A stretch of 64,000 bases of DNA from Kutzneria viridogrisea (GTDB lineage: Bacteria > Actinomycetota > Actinomycetes > Mycobacteriales > Pseudonocardiaceae), in assembly GCA_014138725.1 (NCBI GenBank), contig JACJID010000008.1, positions 412,096 to 476,095 of the forward strand, given 5' to 3'. Positions 33,970 through 42,851 of the stretch are shown here, piece by piece. The position numbers were made by a program, and so were the translations under genes. A model generated the notes under the pieces. The model was given only the letters and a program-made list of their open reading frames with translations, did no database searches and was not told the DNA's origin. Position 1 is the first letter of the stretch, and every line of letters starts with the position of its first letter.

Positions 33970-34872
33970 ATGTCCGCCGTGGAGCGACAACTGCGAGTGG
34001 GACTGATCGGCGCCGGACCCTGGGCGCACGCCGTGCACGCGCCAGGCCTGACCGACCACCCCGGAACCCTGCTGACCTCTGTGTGGGCCCGCAGGCCCGA
34101 GGCCGCCAAGGAGCTGGCCGACCAGCACGGGGTCGCGGTGGCCGCCAGCCCGGAGGCGCTGCTGGACGAGGTGGACGCGGTGGCCTTCGCCGTGCCGCCC
34201 TCGGTGCAGGCCCAGTACGCGGTGCAGGCGGCCAAGGCGGGCAAGCACCTGCTGCTGGAGAAGCCCCTGGGCGGTGATGTCGACCAGGCCCGCCGGGTCG
34301 CCGAAGCGGTGGGCGAGGCCGGGGTGGCCGCACTGGTGATGTTGACCCTGCACTTCGCGCCGGAGACCACCGACTGGCTCGCCGAACTGGACCGCCTGGG
34401 CGGCTGGGCGGGTGGCTCCGCGAAGTGGCTGTCCGGGGCGCTGCTGGGCGGTCCCTACTCGGGGTCGTCCTGGCGGCACGAGCAGGGCGCGCTGGCCGAC
34501 ATCGGGCCGCACGCGCTGGACCTGCTCGACAGCGCGCTGGGCCGGATCACCGAGGTGATCGGCGCGCACCACGGCGGCAGCGACCTGTGGCACCTGCTGC
34601 TGGCCCACGAGACCGGTGCCACCAGCACCGCCTCGCTGTCGCTGCGGCTGCCGATGCGGCCCACGGTGGTCGAGTTCACCGTGTACGGCGAGCACGGGCA
34701 CCGCGCGCTGGGCGGCAAGAACACACCGGCCCAGGAGTGCTACACGGCGCTGCTCGACGACTTCGTCGCCATGGTGCACAGCGGGGTCCGCAAGCACGCC
34801 TGCGACGCCCAGCGCGGCCTGCACCTGCAACTGGTGCTGGACCAGGCCCTGCGCAAGATCGGGCAGTCCTAG
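33970..34872 (+). CDS. Gfo/Idh/MocA-family oxidoreductase
   Basis: A 300-residue NAD(P)-binding protein. The Rossmann motif is VGLIGAGPWAHAVHAPGL and the conserved EKPLGG follows near residue 98, with the alpha/beta C-terminal domain containing ADIGPHALDLLD. Substrate unknown; family members act on sugars and inositols. The ATG follows AAGGGGGCAGG. It is divergent from the NUDIX-MBL pair and ends 4 bases before the stop of the convergent uncharacterised gene. Confidence 0.85.
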   Translation: MSAVERQLRVGLIGAGPWAHAVHAPGLTDHPGTLLTSVWARRPEAAKELADQHGVAVAASPEALLDEVDAVAFAVPPSVQAQYAVQAAKAGKHLLLEKPLGGDVDQARRVAEAVGEAGVAALVMLTLHFAPETTDWLAELDRLGGWAGGSAKWLSGALLGGPYSGSSWRHEQGALADIGPHALDLLDSALGRITEVIGAHHGGSDLWHLLLAHETGATSTASLSLRLPMRPTVVEFTVYGEHGHRALGGKNTPAQECYTALLDDFVAMVHSGVRKHACDAQRGLHLQLVLDQALRKIGQS

Positions 34873-34876
34873 CCGG

Positions 34877-35917
34877 TCAGTTGCCGCCCGGTCCGCTGCG
34901 GGCCTGCGGGATGTCGTTGGACCAGTCCCCGCCCTGCTTGGGCTTCTGCTCGCGCTGTGCCAGCTCCTCGTGGAGCTGGCGCAGCAGGTCCCGCTCCACG
35001 TCGCTGAGCTTGTCCTCGGCCACCGGCTGGTAGTCGATCAGCCCCAGTGCCGCGGGGCCAGCGGGCGGGTCGATCACCGGCGGGCGGGTCGGGTCGGCGG
35101 GCCGCTCCAGCACCACGGTCTCGGCGACGGGCGGTTCGGGCTCGGGTTCCGGCTCGGCCAGTTCCAGCGCGTGCTCGACGGGCGCGAGCGGCTCGGGTTC
35201 GGGCACGAGGTCGATCGGCGCGGACCTGGCCACCGCCGGGGTCGTGCCCGCCGGGGCGGACTGGTGCGCGGACCGGCTGGTCGCGGTGTCCGCGCTGGTG
35301 GATAACGGCCCGTCCAGGTTCACCGGGTTGGCTACGGTCGCCGCCGTGACGTGGTAGTCGGAGGCCTCGACACCCGGCCGCAGCACCTCGACCACCGCGC
35401 GCAGCCCGGCGGAGTCCAGGGCCTGACCGATCCGGTACGCCGTGGCCGGGGCGTAGCCCTCCGGCCCGATCTCGACCACCACCACCCGCTGCGGCACCGC
35501 TCCGGGCGTGGCGCCCGCCGGGGTGATCCGCCACACGCACTGCACGGACCGCAGGCCCAGCAGGAAGCCGGTGACCGGGCGCAGGGCCTCGGCCACACCC
35601 GCCGCGGGGTCGGGCTCGCTGCTGAACCGGTGCGGCTGGGTGTACCAGGTGTCGCGGACCTTGAGCCGGTCGGCGAGCGCGGGCTCGGACCGGGTCTCCT
35701 CCAGCAGTCCGCGCAGGTACTTGTGCTCTTCGGGGTTCACCGGCACACCGCCCGCGATCAGGCAGCCGATCAACAGTTCGGCGGCCCGGTCCAGCTCGGC
35801 GATGGCGACCAGTTCCCGCGCCGAGGTCAGCGCGTCGTCGTCCACCCGACCGGCCATCCGCAGCAGGAAGTCGTGCAGCCGGTCGGCCAGGCCCTCACCC
35901 GAGGCGAGCTCCGCCAT
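34877..35917 (-). CDS. Uncharacterised protein, paralogue A
   Basis: A 346-residue protein without a domain I recognise. A helical N-terminus (residues 1-90, GLADRLHDFLLRMAGRVDDDAL) is followed by a compact alpha/beta region with HRFSSEPDP, VQCVWRITPAG, VVVVEIGP and SDYHVTAATVAN, then a Pro/Glu-rich linker (PEPEPLAPVE) and an acidic C-terminal helix ending in QREQKPKQGG. The core aligns by eye with the next gene upstream, its paralogue. The ATG at 35917 has AAAGGAG upstream. Cytoplasmic by composition. Function unknown. Confidence 0.75.
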   Translation of the reverse strand: MAELASGEGLADRLHDFLLRMAGRVDDDALTSARELVAIAELDRAAELLIGCLIAGGVPVNPEEHKYLRGLLEETRSEPALADRLKVRDTWYTQPHRFSSEPDPAAGVAEALRPVTGFLLGLRSVQCVWRITPAGATPGAVPQRVVVVEIGPEGYAPATAYRIGQALDSAGLRAVVEVLRPGVEASDYHVTAATVANPVNLDGPLSTSADTATSRSAHQSAPAGTTPAVARSAPIDLVPEPEPLAPVEHALELAEPEPEPEPPVAETVVLERPADPTRPPVIDPPAGPAALGLIDYQPVAEDKLSDVERDLLRQLHEELAQREQKPKQGGDWSNDIPQARSGPGGN

Positions 35918-35930
35918 GCCGGGTCTCCTT

Positions 35931-36527
35931 TCAGCTGTGGACGAGGTCGGCCGCACCGGTGCACAGCAGGTCCGACACGTCGAGCGCGGCCAGGTGGTAC
36001 GGCGTCAGCTCGAAGCCCTGCGGCAGCACCTCGACGCACGGGTCGTGCTCGCCGAGTGCCCGCAGCATGCGCTGCACCTCACCGGTCAGCCGGTGGTGGT
36101 CGGCCGTGGCGCTGGCCAGCACCACCCGCCTGCTCGGCTCGCCGACCGCGTGCCGCCAACTGCACCGCACGTCACCGACGCCCACGCGGTTGCGCAGAGT
36201 AGCCCCCAGCACCACGCCGACGGAGTCCCCGGTGACCGCTTGGTCCGGCGACTCCGAGGAGAAGGTGTACCGGTGTGCGGGCACCTCGTCCAGCCCCAGC
36301 ACGGAACTGGCCAGGCCCGGCGCCGCGCCGATCGCGCGCAACTGGCCGTGTTCCTGCACGGTGAGCCCGATCCGGTCGTGCAGCAGGGCACGGGGCAGCA
36401 CCCGGCACAGCACGGGCAGCGCCCCGCTGGCCAGCCAGTCGCGGAACCGCCAGAGCTGGTCGTCGGAGAGCCGACCGGCCAGTCTGAGCAGCAGCTCGTG
36501 TGCGTTCAGCTCGGCGTCGTCCTGCAC
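35931..36527 (-). CDS. Uncharacterised protein, paralogue B
   Basis: A 198-residue protein sharing its layout with paralogue A: helical start (ELLLRLAGRLSDDQLWRFRDWL), then HRYTFSSESPD, VRCSWRHAVG, RRVVLASATADHH, VEVLPQGFELTPYHLAAL. It lacks the Pro/Glu linker and acidic tail. The two genes are 13 bases apart and co-directional, so they probably arose by tandem duplication and are expressed together. The GTG at 36527 has AAGGGGCGG upstream. Function unknown. Confidence 0.7.
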   Translation of the reverse strand: MQDDAELNAHELLLRLAGRLSDDQLWRFRDWLASGALPVLCRVLPRALLHDRIGLTVQEHGQLRAIGAAPGLASSVLGLDEVPAHRYTFSSESPDQAVTGDSVGVVLGATLRNRVGVGDVRCSWRHAVGEPSRRVVLASATADHHRLTGEVQRMLRALGEHDPCVEVLPQGFELTPYHLAALDVSDLLCTGAADLVHS

Positions 36528-36550
36528 GCCAACACCGCCCCTTCAAGCGA

Positions 36551-36597
36551 CGAAGGTGGTACTTCGCGGTCTAGGAGACCAGGAAGGACCACCTTCG
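36551..36597. repeat. Hairpin between ridA and the paralogue pair
   Basis: CGAAGGTGGT (36551-36560) pairs with ACCACCTTCG (36588-36597); inside it GGTCT (36569-36573) pairs with AGACC (36576-36580). Read on the minus strand it lies after ridA and just before the paralogue pair, so it may terminate ridA or attenuate the pair. Confidence 0.55.
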
Positions 36598-36621
36598 CGC
36601 CACCCGAACGGGCGATGAGTA

Positions 36622-37077
36622 TCAGGCCACTTCGACGATCAGCTCGACCTCGACCGGGGCGCCCAGCGGCAGCTCGGCGACCCCGACGGCGGAGCGGGCG
36701 TGCACCCCCGCGTCCCCGAAGACCTCGCCGAACAGCTCGGAGGCCCCGTTGACCACCGCGGGCTGGCCGGTGAAGCCCTCGGCGGAGGCCACGAAGCCGA
36801 CGACCTTCACGACCCGCACCACGGAATCGATGCCGACCAGTGCGTGCACGGCGGCCAGCGCGTTGAGCGCGCAGGTGCGGGCGTGCTGCTTGGCCTCGTC
36901 GGCGCCGATCTCGCCGCCGACCTTGCCGGTCGCGGCCAGCGCGCCGGACACGAAGGGCAGCTGGCCCGAGGTGTACACCAGCGAGCCGGTGCGCACGGCG
37001 GGCACGTAGGCGGCCACCGGGGCGGCCACCGCGGGCAGCTCGATGCCCAGTTCAGCGAGCTTGGCGCTCCAGCTCAC
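36622..37077 (-). CDS. RidA/YjgF-family protein (Rv3678c-like)
   Basis: A 151-residue RidA-fold protein. The family strands LVYTSGQLPFVSG and the C-terminal block GVHARSAVGVAELPLGAPVEVE, with the substrate-binding Arg, are visible. RidA proteins hydrolyse reactive enamine/imine intermediates in the cytoplasm; this longer actinobacterial subgroup is less well defined. The GTG start overlaps the DUF4177 stop by 4 bases, so the two are coupled. Confidence 0.88.
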   Translation of the reverse strand: MSWSAKLAELGIELPAVAAPVAAYVPAVRTGSLVYTSGQLPFVSGALAATGKVGGEIGADEAKQHARTCALNALAAVHALVGIDSVVRVVKVVGFVASAEGFTGQPAVVNGASELFGEVFGDAGVHARSAVGVAELPLGAPVEVELIVEVA

Positions 37078-37238
37078 ACTTCCCCCTTAACCCGCTTGAG
37101 GTAGGCGACGTGCTGCTCGCCGGTCGGGTTCGCCAGCACCGTCACCAGCTCCCAGCCGTCCTCGCCCCACTGGTCGAGGATCTGCTTGGTCGCGTGGATC
37201 AGCAGCGGGACGGTTGCGTATTCCCACTTCGTGGTCAT
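37074..37238 (-). CDS. DUF4177 small protein (Rv3678A-like)
   Basis: A 54-residue protein beginning MTTKWEYATVPLLIHATK and containing QWGEDGWELVTVL, the core of DUF4177. It has no signal or membrane helix. The ATG at 37238 follows TAGGCT by six bases, so the operon is probably leaderless. It precedes ridA with a 4-base overlap, as Rv3678A precedes Rv3678c. Function unknown, perhaps a small partner of RidA. Confidence 0.85.
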   Translation of the reverse strand: MTTKWEYATVPLLIHATKQILDQWGEDGWELVTVLANPTGEQHVAYLKRVKGEV

Positions 37239-37294
37239 GCGGGAAGCCTAACGGCGGAGCCTGCCGGGCCCTCCGGCACGCTATTTTCGATCAC

Positions 37295-37546
37295 GTGGAT
37301 ACCTGGAGGATCATCGCGACCTGCCTGCTCGGCCTGGGCGGCATCGTCATGACACTGGTGTTCATGGCGCAGACCCGGGACCGCAGGGGCTCCACGCACT
37401 GGGACGTGATCCGGGTCTCACTGATCTCCCTGGGGATCTTCGCCTTCCTGTGCCTGCTCACCGCGACCGTGCTGCCAGCGACCATCGCCTGGGGGCTGGT
37501 CGTCGCGATCGCGATCATCATCGTGCTGCTGCACCACGTGAGCTAG
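37295..37546 (+). CDS. Small two-helix membrane protein
   Basis: An 83-residue protein with an N-terminal hydrophobic helix (WRIIATCLLGLGGIVMTLVFM), a charged loop (QTRDRRGSTHWDV) and a long hydrophobic C-terminal half. The GTG at 37295 follows TATTTT by seven bases, a clear leaderless promoter; the upstream ORF extension is rejected. It is divergent from the DUF4177-ridA pair and lies before the ArsA-type genes. Family unknown. Confidence 0.65.
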   Translation: MDTWRIIATCLLGLGGIVMTLVFMAQTRDRRGSTHWDVIRVSLISLGIFAFLCLLTATVLPATIAWGLVVAIAIIIVLLHHVS

Positions 37547-37594
37547 TGCCCACACACCAGGGCGGCGGCGCAGGCCCGCGCATAGTCTGAGCAG

Positions 37595-38608
37595 GTGACC
37601 ACCCCTGTGGACAGCGCTGTCGGATGGACGGACGAGCTGGCGCGCGCCCGGCTGCACGTGGTCACCGGCAAGGGCGGCACCGGCAAGACCACGGTGGCGG
37701 CGGCGCTCGCGCTGGCGCTGGCCACCGGCGGGCGCCGGGTGCTGCTGGTGGAGGTCGAGGAGCGGCAGGGCATCGCGCAGTTGTTCGACCGCGCCCCGCT
37801 GCCCTACAGCGAGGAGCGGATCGCCTCCGCGCCTGGCGGCGGCGAGGTGCGCGCGCTGGCGGTGGACGCCGAGGCGGCGCTGCTGGAGTACCTGGCGATG
37901 TTCTACAACCTGGGCTTCGCGGGCCGCACGCTCAAGCGCATGGGCGCCGTGGAGTTCGTCACCACCCTGGCACCGGGCCTGCGCGACGTGCTGCAGACCG
38001 GCAAGGTCAAGGAGTGCGTCGGCCGCACCGACAGCTCCGGCAGGCACCTGTACGACGCGGTGGTGCTGGACGCGCCGCCGACCGGCCGGGTGGTGAAGTT
38101 CCTGGACGTCACCAAGGCCGTGACCGACGTGGCCAAGGTCGGTCCGATCCGCGGGCAGAGCGAGGGCGTGGTGCGGCTGCTGCACTCCGGGGACACGGCG
38201 GTGCACCTGGTGACCCTGCTGGAGGAGATGCCGGTGCGGGAGACCATGGACGCGCTGGTCGAGCTGGACGGCGCCGACCTGCGCCCCGGAGCGGTGTTCG
38301 TGAACCGGGTGCGCCCGCCCCGGCTGGACGCGGCGGCGGTGGACGCGGCGGCGGTCGGCGAGGTGGACGAGGACCAGGTGCGCGCCGGGCTGCTGGCGGC
38401 CGGACTGGACCTGGCCGTGGACGAGCTGGAGGGCCTGGTCGACGAGACCGTGGACCACGCCGTACGGGTGCGTGCCGAGCAGCGGGCCAGCGCCGAGCTG
38501 ACCGAGTCGGACCTGCCCGCGGTGCGGCTGCCCGAGCTGGTGGACGGGGTGGACCTGGCCGCGCTGTACGAGCTGGCCGAGAAGCTGGTCGCCCAGGGGG
38601 TGCGGTGA
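37595..38608 (+). CDS. ArsA/GET3-type ATPase 1 (Rv3679-like)
   Basis: A 337-residue P-loop ATPase. The deviant Walker [10 protein letters not shown] (residues 25-33) has both signature lysines; [13 protein letters not shown] is the switch/Walker B region. It belongs to the ArsA/GET3 family but has one ATPase domain and pairs with the next gene. In mycobacteria the Rv3679-Rv3680 pair forms an anion-transporting-like complex that protects against toxic metabolites. The GTG follows TAGTCT by six bases (leaderless). Confidence 0.88.
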   Translation: MTTPVDSAVGWTDELARARLHVVTGKGGTGKTTVAAALALALATGGRRVLLVEVEERQGIAQLFDRAPLPYSEERIASAPGGGEVRALAVDAEAALLEYLAMFYNLGFAGRTLKRMGAVEFVTTLAPGLRDVLQTGKVKECVGRTDSSGRHLYDAVVLDAPPTGRVVKFLDVTKAVTDVAKVGPIRGQSEGVVRLLHSGDTAVHLVTLLEEMPVRETMDALVELDGADLRPGAVFVNRVRPPRLDAAAVDAAAVGEVDEDQVRAGLLAAGLDLAVDELEGLVDETVDHAVRVRAEQRASAELTESDLPAVRLPELVDGVDLAALYELAEKLVAQGVR

Positions 38609-39732
38609 TGGTGCACCGGCTCGACGTGGACGCGCTGATCGACGACCAGGCCACCAAGGTGGTGGTCTGCTGCGGCTCCGGCGGGGTGGGCAAGACGACC
38701 ACGGCCGCGGCGCTGGCCGCACGCGCCGCCGAGCGGGGCAGGCGCACGGTGGTGCTGACCATCGACCCCGCGCGGCGGCTGGCCCAGTCGCTGGGCCTGC
38801 GCGAGCTGGACAACCACCCGAGGCAGGTGCGGGTCAGCGGCTTCGCCCCCAAGGGCGAGCTGTACGCGATGATGCTGGACATGCGCCGCACCTTCGACGA
38901 CATGGTGCTGGCGCACGCCGGGCCGGACCGGGCCGAGCAGATCCTGGCCAACCCCTTCTACCAGACCATTTCCTCCTCCTTCTCCGGCACGCAGGAGTAC
39001 ATGGCCATGGAGAAGCTGGGGCAGCTGGCCGCCGAGGGCAGCTGGGACCTGATCGTGGTGGACACCCCGCCGAGCCGCTCGGCCCTGGACTTCCTGGACG
39101 CCCCGCAGCGGCTGTCCACGGTGCTCGACGGGCGCATCATCCGGCTGCTCTCGGCGCCGGCCCGGGCCGGGGGGCGCGGCCTGCTCAAGATCGTCGGAGC
39201 CGGGTTCGGCCTGTTCACCAAGGCCATCTCGACGATCATCGGCGGGCAGCTGCTCGCCGACGCCTCTGCCTTCGTGCAGGCCTTCGACTCCATGTTCGGC
39301 GGCTTCCGGGAACGCGCGCAGAAGACGTACCAGCTGCTGCGCTCGCCCGGCACGGCCTTCCTCGTGGTGGCCGCGCCCGAGCCGGACGCGCTGCGCGAGG
39401 CGTCCTACTTCGTGGAACGGCTGGCCGAGGAGACGATGCCGCTGGCCGGGCTGGTGCTCAACCGCACGCACCCGGTGCTGGCCGAGCTGCCCGCCGCGCG
39501 GGCCCAGGCCGCCGCCGAGGAGCTCAGCAGTGGTGGTGCGCACCCGCTGGCCGTCGCGGTGCTGCGGCTGCACGCGGACCGGGTGGCCGTGGCGACCAGG
39601 GAGAAGCGCCTGCTCGCCAGGTTCACCAAGGCGCACCCCTCGGTGTCCCTGGTGGGCGTGCCCGCGTTGGCCGAGGACGTGCACGACCTGGCCGGGCTGC
39701 GTGAGATCGGTCGCAGACTGGCCGGGGAATAA
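38608..39732 (+). CDS. ArsA/GET3-type ATPase 2 (Rv3680-like)
   Basis: A 374-residue partner of the preceding ATPase. The Walker A is GSGGVGKTT (residues 23-31); here the first signature position is Ser, so only the second Lys is kept. [20 protein letters not shown] is the switch region. The ATG overlaps the previous stop by one base (TGATG); a GTG three bases earlier is possible. A long hairpin terminates the pair. Confidence 0.88.
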   Translation: MVHRLDVDALIDDQATKVVVCCGSGGVGKTTTAAALAARAAERGRRTVVLTIDPARRLAQSLGLRELDNHPRQVRVSGFAPKGELYAMMLDMRRTFDDMVLAHAGPDRAEQILANPFYQTISSSFSGTQEYMAMEKLGQLAAEGSWDLIVVDTPPSRSALDFLDAPQRLSTVLDGRIIRLLSAPARAGGRGLLKIVGAGFGLFTKAISTIIGGQLLADASAFVQAFDSMFGGFRERAQKTYQLLRSPGTAFLVVAAPEPDALREASYFVERLAEETMPLAGLVLNRTHPVLAELPAARAQAAAEELSSGGAHPLAVAVLRLHADRVAVATREKRLLARFTKAHPSVSLVGVPALAEDVHDLAGLREIGRRLAGE

Positions 39733-39741
39733 CCGGTCCGT

Positions 39742-39778
39742 CGGCGGTTTTCACGCTATTAACGCGTGAAAACCGCCG
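39742..39778. terminator. 15-bp hairpin terminator after the ArsA-type pair
   Basis: 39742-39756 pairs with 39764-39778 around a 7-base loop. The stem has an A/T-rich half (GGTTTTCACG), unlike its surroundings, and it can serve both the ATPase pair and convergent whiB4. Confidence 0.8.
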
Positions 39779-39833
39779 GGCGGCCGGTCAATTGTTGATC
39801 ACTAACTGGGTGTTTGATCAAACAGGTGCCAGG

Positions 39834-40136
39834 TCAACTCACCTGGTACTCGTCCAGATCGGCGTGTTCGCGTCGAGCCGTGTCCAGCAACTCGTGCCAC
39901 GAATCGACGTCGGGGCGGCGACGCAGCAGAGCACGACGCTCACGCTCCGTCATTCCACCCCAGACACCGAACTCGATCCGGTTGTCCAGCGCTTCGGCCA
40001 GACATTCAGTACGCACCGGGCAGCCAAGGCAGACGATCTTGGCTTTGCGCTGCTCAGCGCCTCGGACGAACAGTTGCTCCGGATCCTCGTCGCGACAGGC
40101 CGCACGGATCCGCCAATCCCCCTGAAGGAACTCCAT
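39834..40136 (-). CDS. whiB4: WhiB-family iron-sulfur regulator (WhiB4-like)
   Basis: A 100-residue WhiB protein. The four cluster cysteines are C14, C36, C39 and C45 (AACRDED, VCLGCP, TECLAEAL), followed by the GVWGG turn and the basic TERERRALLRRR region. The neighbours (ArsA-type pair, ponA2) match whiB4 (Rv3681c), a redox-sensing DNA-binding protein in mycobacteria. GGGGAG precedes the ATG. A perfect 8-bp dyad lies in the upstream gap shared with ponA2. Confidence 0.88.
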   Translation of the reverse strand: MEFLQGDWRIRAACRDEDPEQLFVRGAEQRKAKIVCLGCPVRTECLAEALDNRIEFGVWGGMTERERRALLRRRPDVDSWHELLDTARREHADLDEYQVS

Positions 40137-40165
40137 ACCCCCGCTCCCCTACGTCTCGCCCAAAA

Positions 40166-40185
40166 CCAGTACCCCCCGGTACTGG
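40166..40185. promoter_or_regulatory. Dyad CCAGTACC-N4-GGTACTGG upstream of whiB4
   Basis: A perfect 8-bp inverted repeat with a CCCC spacer, 30 bases upstream of the whiB4 start. It is a candidate operator for whiB4, which is often autoregulated. Confidence 0.4.
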
Positions 40186-40392
40186 GTGCCGTAGGCTGTC
40201 CACGGGTGTGGACTGCCGTTCAGCTGTTCTCGTGAGACGTTGACGGACTGTAGAGCCATCCGGTTCCCATGCCAACACCGGGTTACCCTAATGTGAGCTG
40301 CGATCACCCGATGTGGTGGCTCTCCGCGCATGATTGGCCACCCGGAAGTGCTCTCACCCGGCCACCACGCGCTCACGCGTAGTGTGGGGCGG

Positions 40393-42771
40393 GTGCGTGT
40401 GGGCAACGGTTTGGTGAAGCTGGTCGGGCTCTGCTTGCTTGCCGGTGTGCTGGTGGCGGGCATGCTGTTCCCGGCGGTGGGCGCGATGGGTGTGGTCTCC
40501 AACCGCGCCAGTGACACGGTCGACGCCACCTCGGCGGACCTGGTCACCACCGACCCGCCGCTGGTGTCGGTGGTGACCGACAAGGACAACCAGCCGATCG
40601 CCTACCTGTACCAGCAGTACCGGGTGAACACGCCGTCGAGCCAGATCTCCGACGTGATGAAGGCGGCCATCGTCGCCATCGAGGACCACCGCTTCTACGC
40701 GCACGCGGGCGTGGACTGGACCGGGACCCTGCGCGCGCTGCTGACCAACCAGGTCAGCGGCAGCACCCAGGGCGCGTCCACACTCACCCAGCAGTACGTG
40801 AAGAACTACCAGGTGCTGGTCGCCGGCCGGAACGACAAGCTCGCACAGGACCAGGCCCAGGCGCAGACCATCGCCCGCAAGCTCAAGGAGGCGCGGGTCG
40901 CCCTGCAGCTGGAGAAGAAGCTGTCCAAGGACGAGATCCTCGCCAGGTACCTCAACCTGGTGACCTTCTCCGGCAAGGTGGACGGGGTCGGCACCGCGGC
41001 CAGGGTGTTCTTCAACACCACCGCGGACAAGCTGACCATCCCGCAGGCCGCGCTGCTGGCCGGGGTGGTCAACAACCCGGTGAGCTTCAACCCGTGGGAG
41101 CACCCGGTGAAGGCCAAGCAGCGCCGCGACCAGGTGATCGACGCCATGGTCAGCACCGGCAAGATCCCCAAGGACACCGGCGAGGCGGAGAAGAAGACCG
41201 ATCTGGGCGTGGTGCCCGACCCGCAGGTGCCCGGCACCGGCTGCGTGGGCATCGACCCGCAGAACGGGTTCTTCTGCGACTACGTGCAGACCTACCTCAA
41301 GCAGGCCGGGTTCTCCACCGACCAGCTGCAGACCGGCGGCTACACCATCCACACCACCCTGGACCAGAACCTGGCCAAGATCGCCAAGGCTTCGGTCGAG
41401 AAGAACGTGCCGAAGAACACCAACGGCATCGCCAACACCTTCGCGGTGGTCGAGCCGGGCCAGCAGGACCACAAGGTGCTGGCGCTGGTGGCCAACCGGG
41501 ACTACGGGGTGAAGGCCGCCGACGGGCAGACCCTGAGCAACCTGCCCGCCTCGGTCAGCGACCCGTTCGGCGCGGGCTCGATCTACAAGGTGATCACCAG
41601 TACCGCGGCTATGGAACACGGCAAGGCCGGGGTCAACACGCCGCTGAGCAACCCGTCCTCGGCGCGGTTCCCGGTGCCCCAGCTGGACCCGAACTCGCAC
41701 GCACCGGACTACTCGGTGAACAACCTGGGTACCAGCTACCCGAACCCGATCTCCCTTCAGCAAGGCCTGGCCACTTCGCCGAACGTGGCGTTCGTCGGCC
41801 TGCAGTTGGAGACCGGTATGTCCAACGTGCTGACCATGGCCTCACGGCTGGGCATGCGCGAGTCGATGAAGACCAACCTGTACGGGGTCACCCCAGATCC
41901 CAACGGGAGCGGCAAGGAAGCCACGCAGTCCCAGACGCAGTTCTTCCAGGACAAGCCATCGTTCACCCTGGGCGACAGCCCGCTGAGCCCGATGGAGCTG
42001 GCCAACCTCGGCGCCACGCTGATGAGCGGCGGCGTGTGGTGCCCGCCCAACCCGATCCAGGAAGTGCTGGACCACAACGGGAAGTCGGTGCAGGTGCCGC
42101 GCCAGCCCTGCGAGCAGGCGGTCAGCGGCCCCGTCGCCAACACGATGCTCACCGCGATGAGCAAGGACGACACCGGCGGCGGCACCACCGCGGGCACGGC
42201 GAAGAAGTTCAACTGGACCAGGCCGCTCGCGGGTAAGACCGGTACTGACGAGAGCAACCGGTCGGTCGGTTTCCTCGGGGTGATGCCGGGCTACGCGGTG
42301 TCCTCGCTGGTGTTCGCCGACGGCTCCAAGCCCGCTGGCATCTGCGCGACCACACCACCCCGCCTCGCCACGTCGGGCGGCGGCTGCAACGGGTTCGGTG
42401 GCACCGTGGCGGCGCCGCCGTTCTTCGACACCTTCACCCAGTACCTCAACGGGAAGCCCAACGAGAACCTGCCCGCACCGGATCCCGACTACCTGGACAA
42501 GCGGGACCACGGGCCGATCATCCCCTGGGTCGTCGGCATGAACCTCAACGACGGCACCAACACCATCAAGCAGGCCGGGTACGCCGCCGTCAACTCCACC
42601 GAGGTGAACTCCACGCAGCCCAAGGGAACCGTGATCGGGCAGACCCCCGCCGGGCTGGAGTCCAAGAGCGCACCCATCACGCTCTACGTCAGCACCGGCT
42701 TCATGCCGCAGGCTGCGGGCGCCACCTCACCGGCGCCACCGACCACCAGCAGCGCTCAGCCGGGGGGCTGA
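40393..42771 (+). CDS. ponA2: Class A penicillin-binding protein PonA2 with PASTA tail
   Basis: A bifunctional peptidoglycan synthase of about 792 residues. Order: N-terminal membrane helix; glycosyltransferase 51 domain with EDHRFYAHAGVDW and the second motif GASTLTQQYVKN; transpeptidase domain with SIYK (active Ser), SPN and KTGT; and a C-terminal PASTA domain (VVGMNLNDGTNTIKQAGY). The GTG at 40393 follows TAGTGT by seven bases and gives an N-terminus like mycobacterial PonA2; an ATG at 40330 would add 21 residues. A hairpin terminator follows. Extracytoplasmic apart from the short tail. Confidence 0.93.
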   Translation: MRVGNGLVKLVGLCLLAGVLVAGMLFPAVGAMGVVSNRASDTVDATSADLVTTDPPLVSVVTDKDNQPIAYLYQQYRVNTPSSQISDVMKAAIVAIEDHRFYAHAGVDWTGTLRALLTNQVSGSTQGASTLTQQYVKNYQVLVAGRNDKLAQDQAQAQTIARKLKEARVALQLEKKLSKDEILARYLNLVTFSGKVDGVGTAARVFFNTTADKLTIPQAALLAGVVNNPVSFNPWEHPVKAKQRRDQVIDAMVSTGKIPKDTGEAEKKTDLGVVPDPQVPGTGCVGIDPQNGFFCDYVQTYLKQAGFSTDQLQTGGYTIHTTLDQNLAKIAKASVEKNVPKNTNGIANTFAVVEPGQQDHKVLALVANRDYGVKAADGQTLSNLPASVSDPFGAGSIYKVITSTAAMEHGKAGVNTPLSNPSSARFPVPQLDPNSHAPDYSVNNLGTSYPNPISLQQGLATSPNVAFVGLQLETGMSNVLTMASRLGMRESMKTNLYGVTPDPNGSGKEATQSQTQFFQDKPSFTLGDSPLSPMELANLGATLMSGGVWCPPNPIQEVLDHNGKSVQVPRQPCEQAVSGPVANTMLTAMSKDDTGGGTTAGTAKKFNWTRPLAGKTGTDESNRSVGFLGVMPGYAVSSLVFADGSKPAGICATTPPRLATSGGGCNGFGGTVAAPPFFDTFTQYLNGKPNENLPAPDPDYLDKRDHGPIIPWVVGMNLNDGTNTIKQAGYAAVNSTEVNSTQPKGTVIGQTPAGLESKSAPITLYVSTGFMPQAAGATSPAPPTTSSAQPGG

Positions 42772-42793
42772 CGCCCCGGCACATCAGAACAAC

Positions 42794-42825
42794 GAGCGGG
42801 CCGGAAGTCTTCTTCCGGCCCGCTC
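42794..42825 (+). terminator. ponA2 terminator hairpin
   Basis: A perfect 14-bp stem (42794-42807 with 42812-42825) and 4-base loop lie 22 bases after the ponA2 stop, followed by TTCAC. Confidence 0.8.
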
Positions 42826-42851
42826 TTCACGCGCTGCGAGATGTCAGCTCA

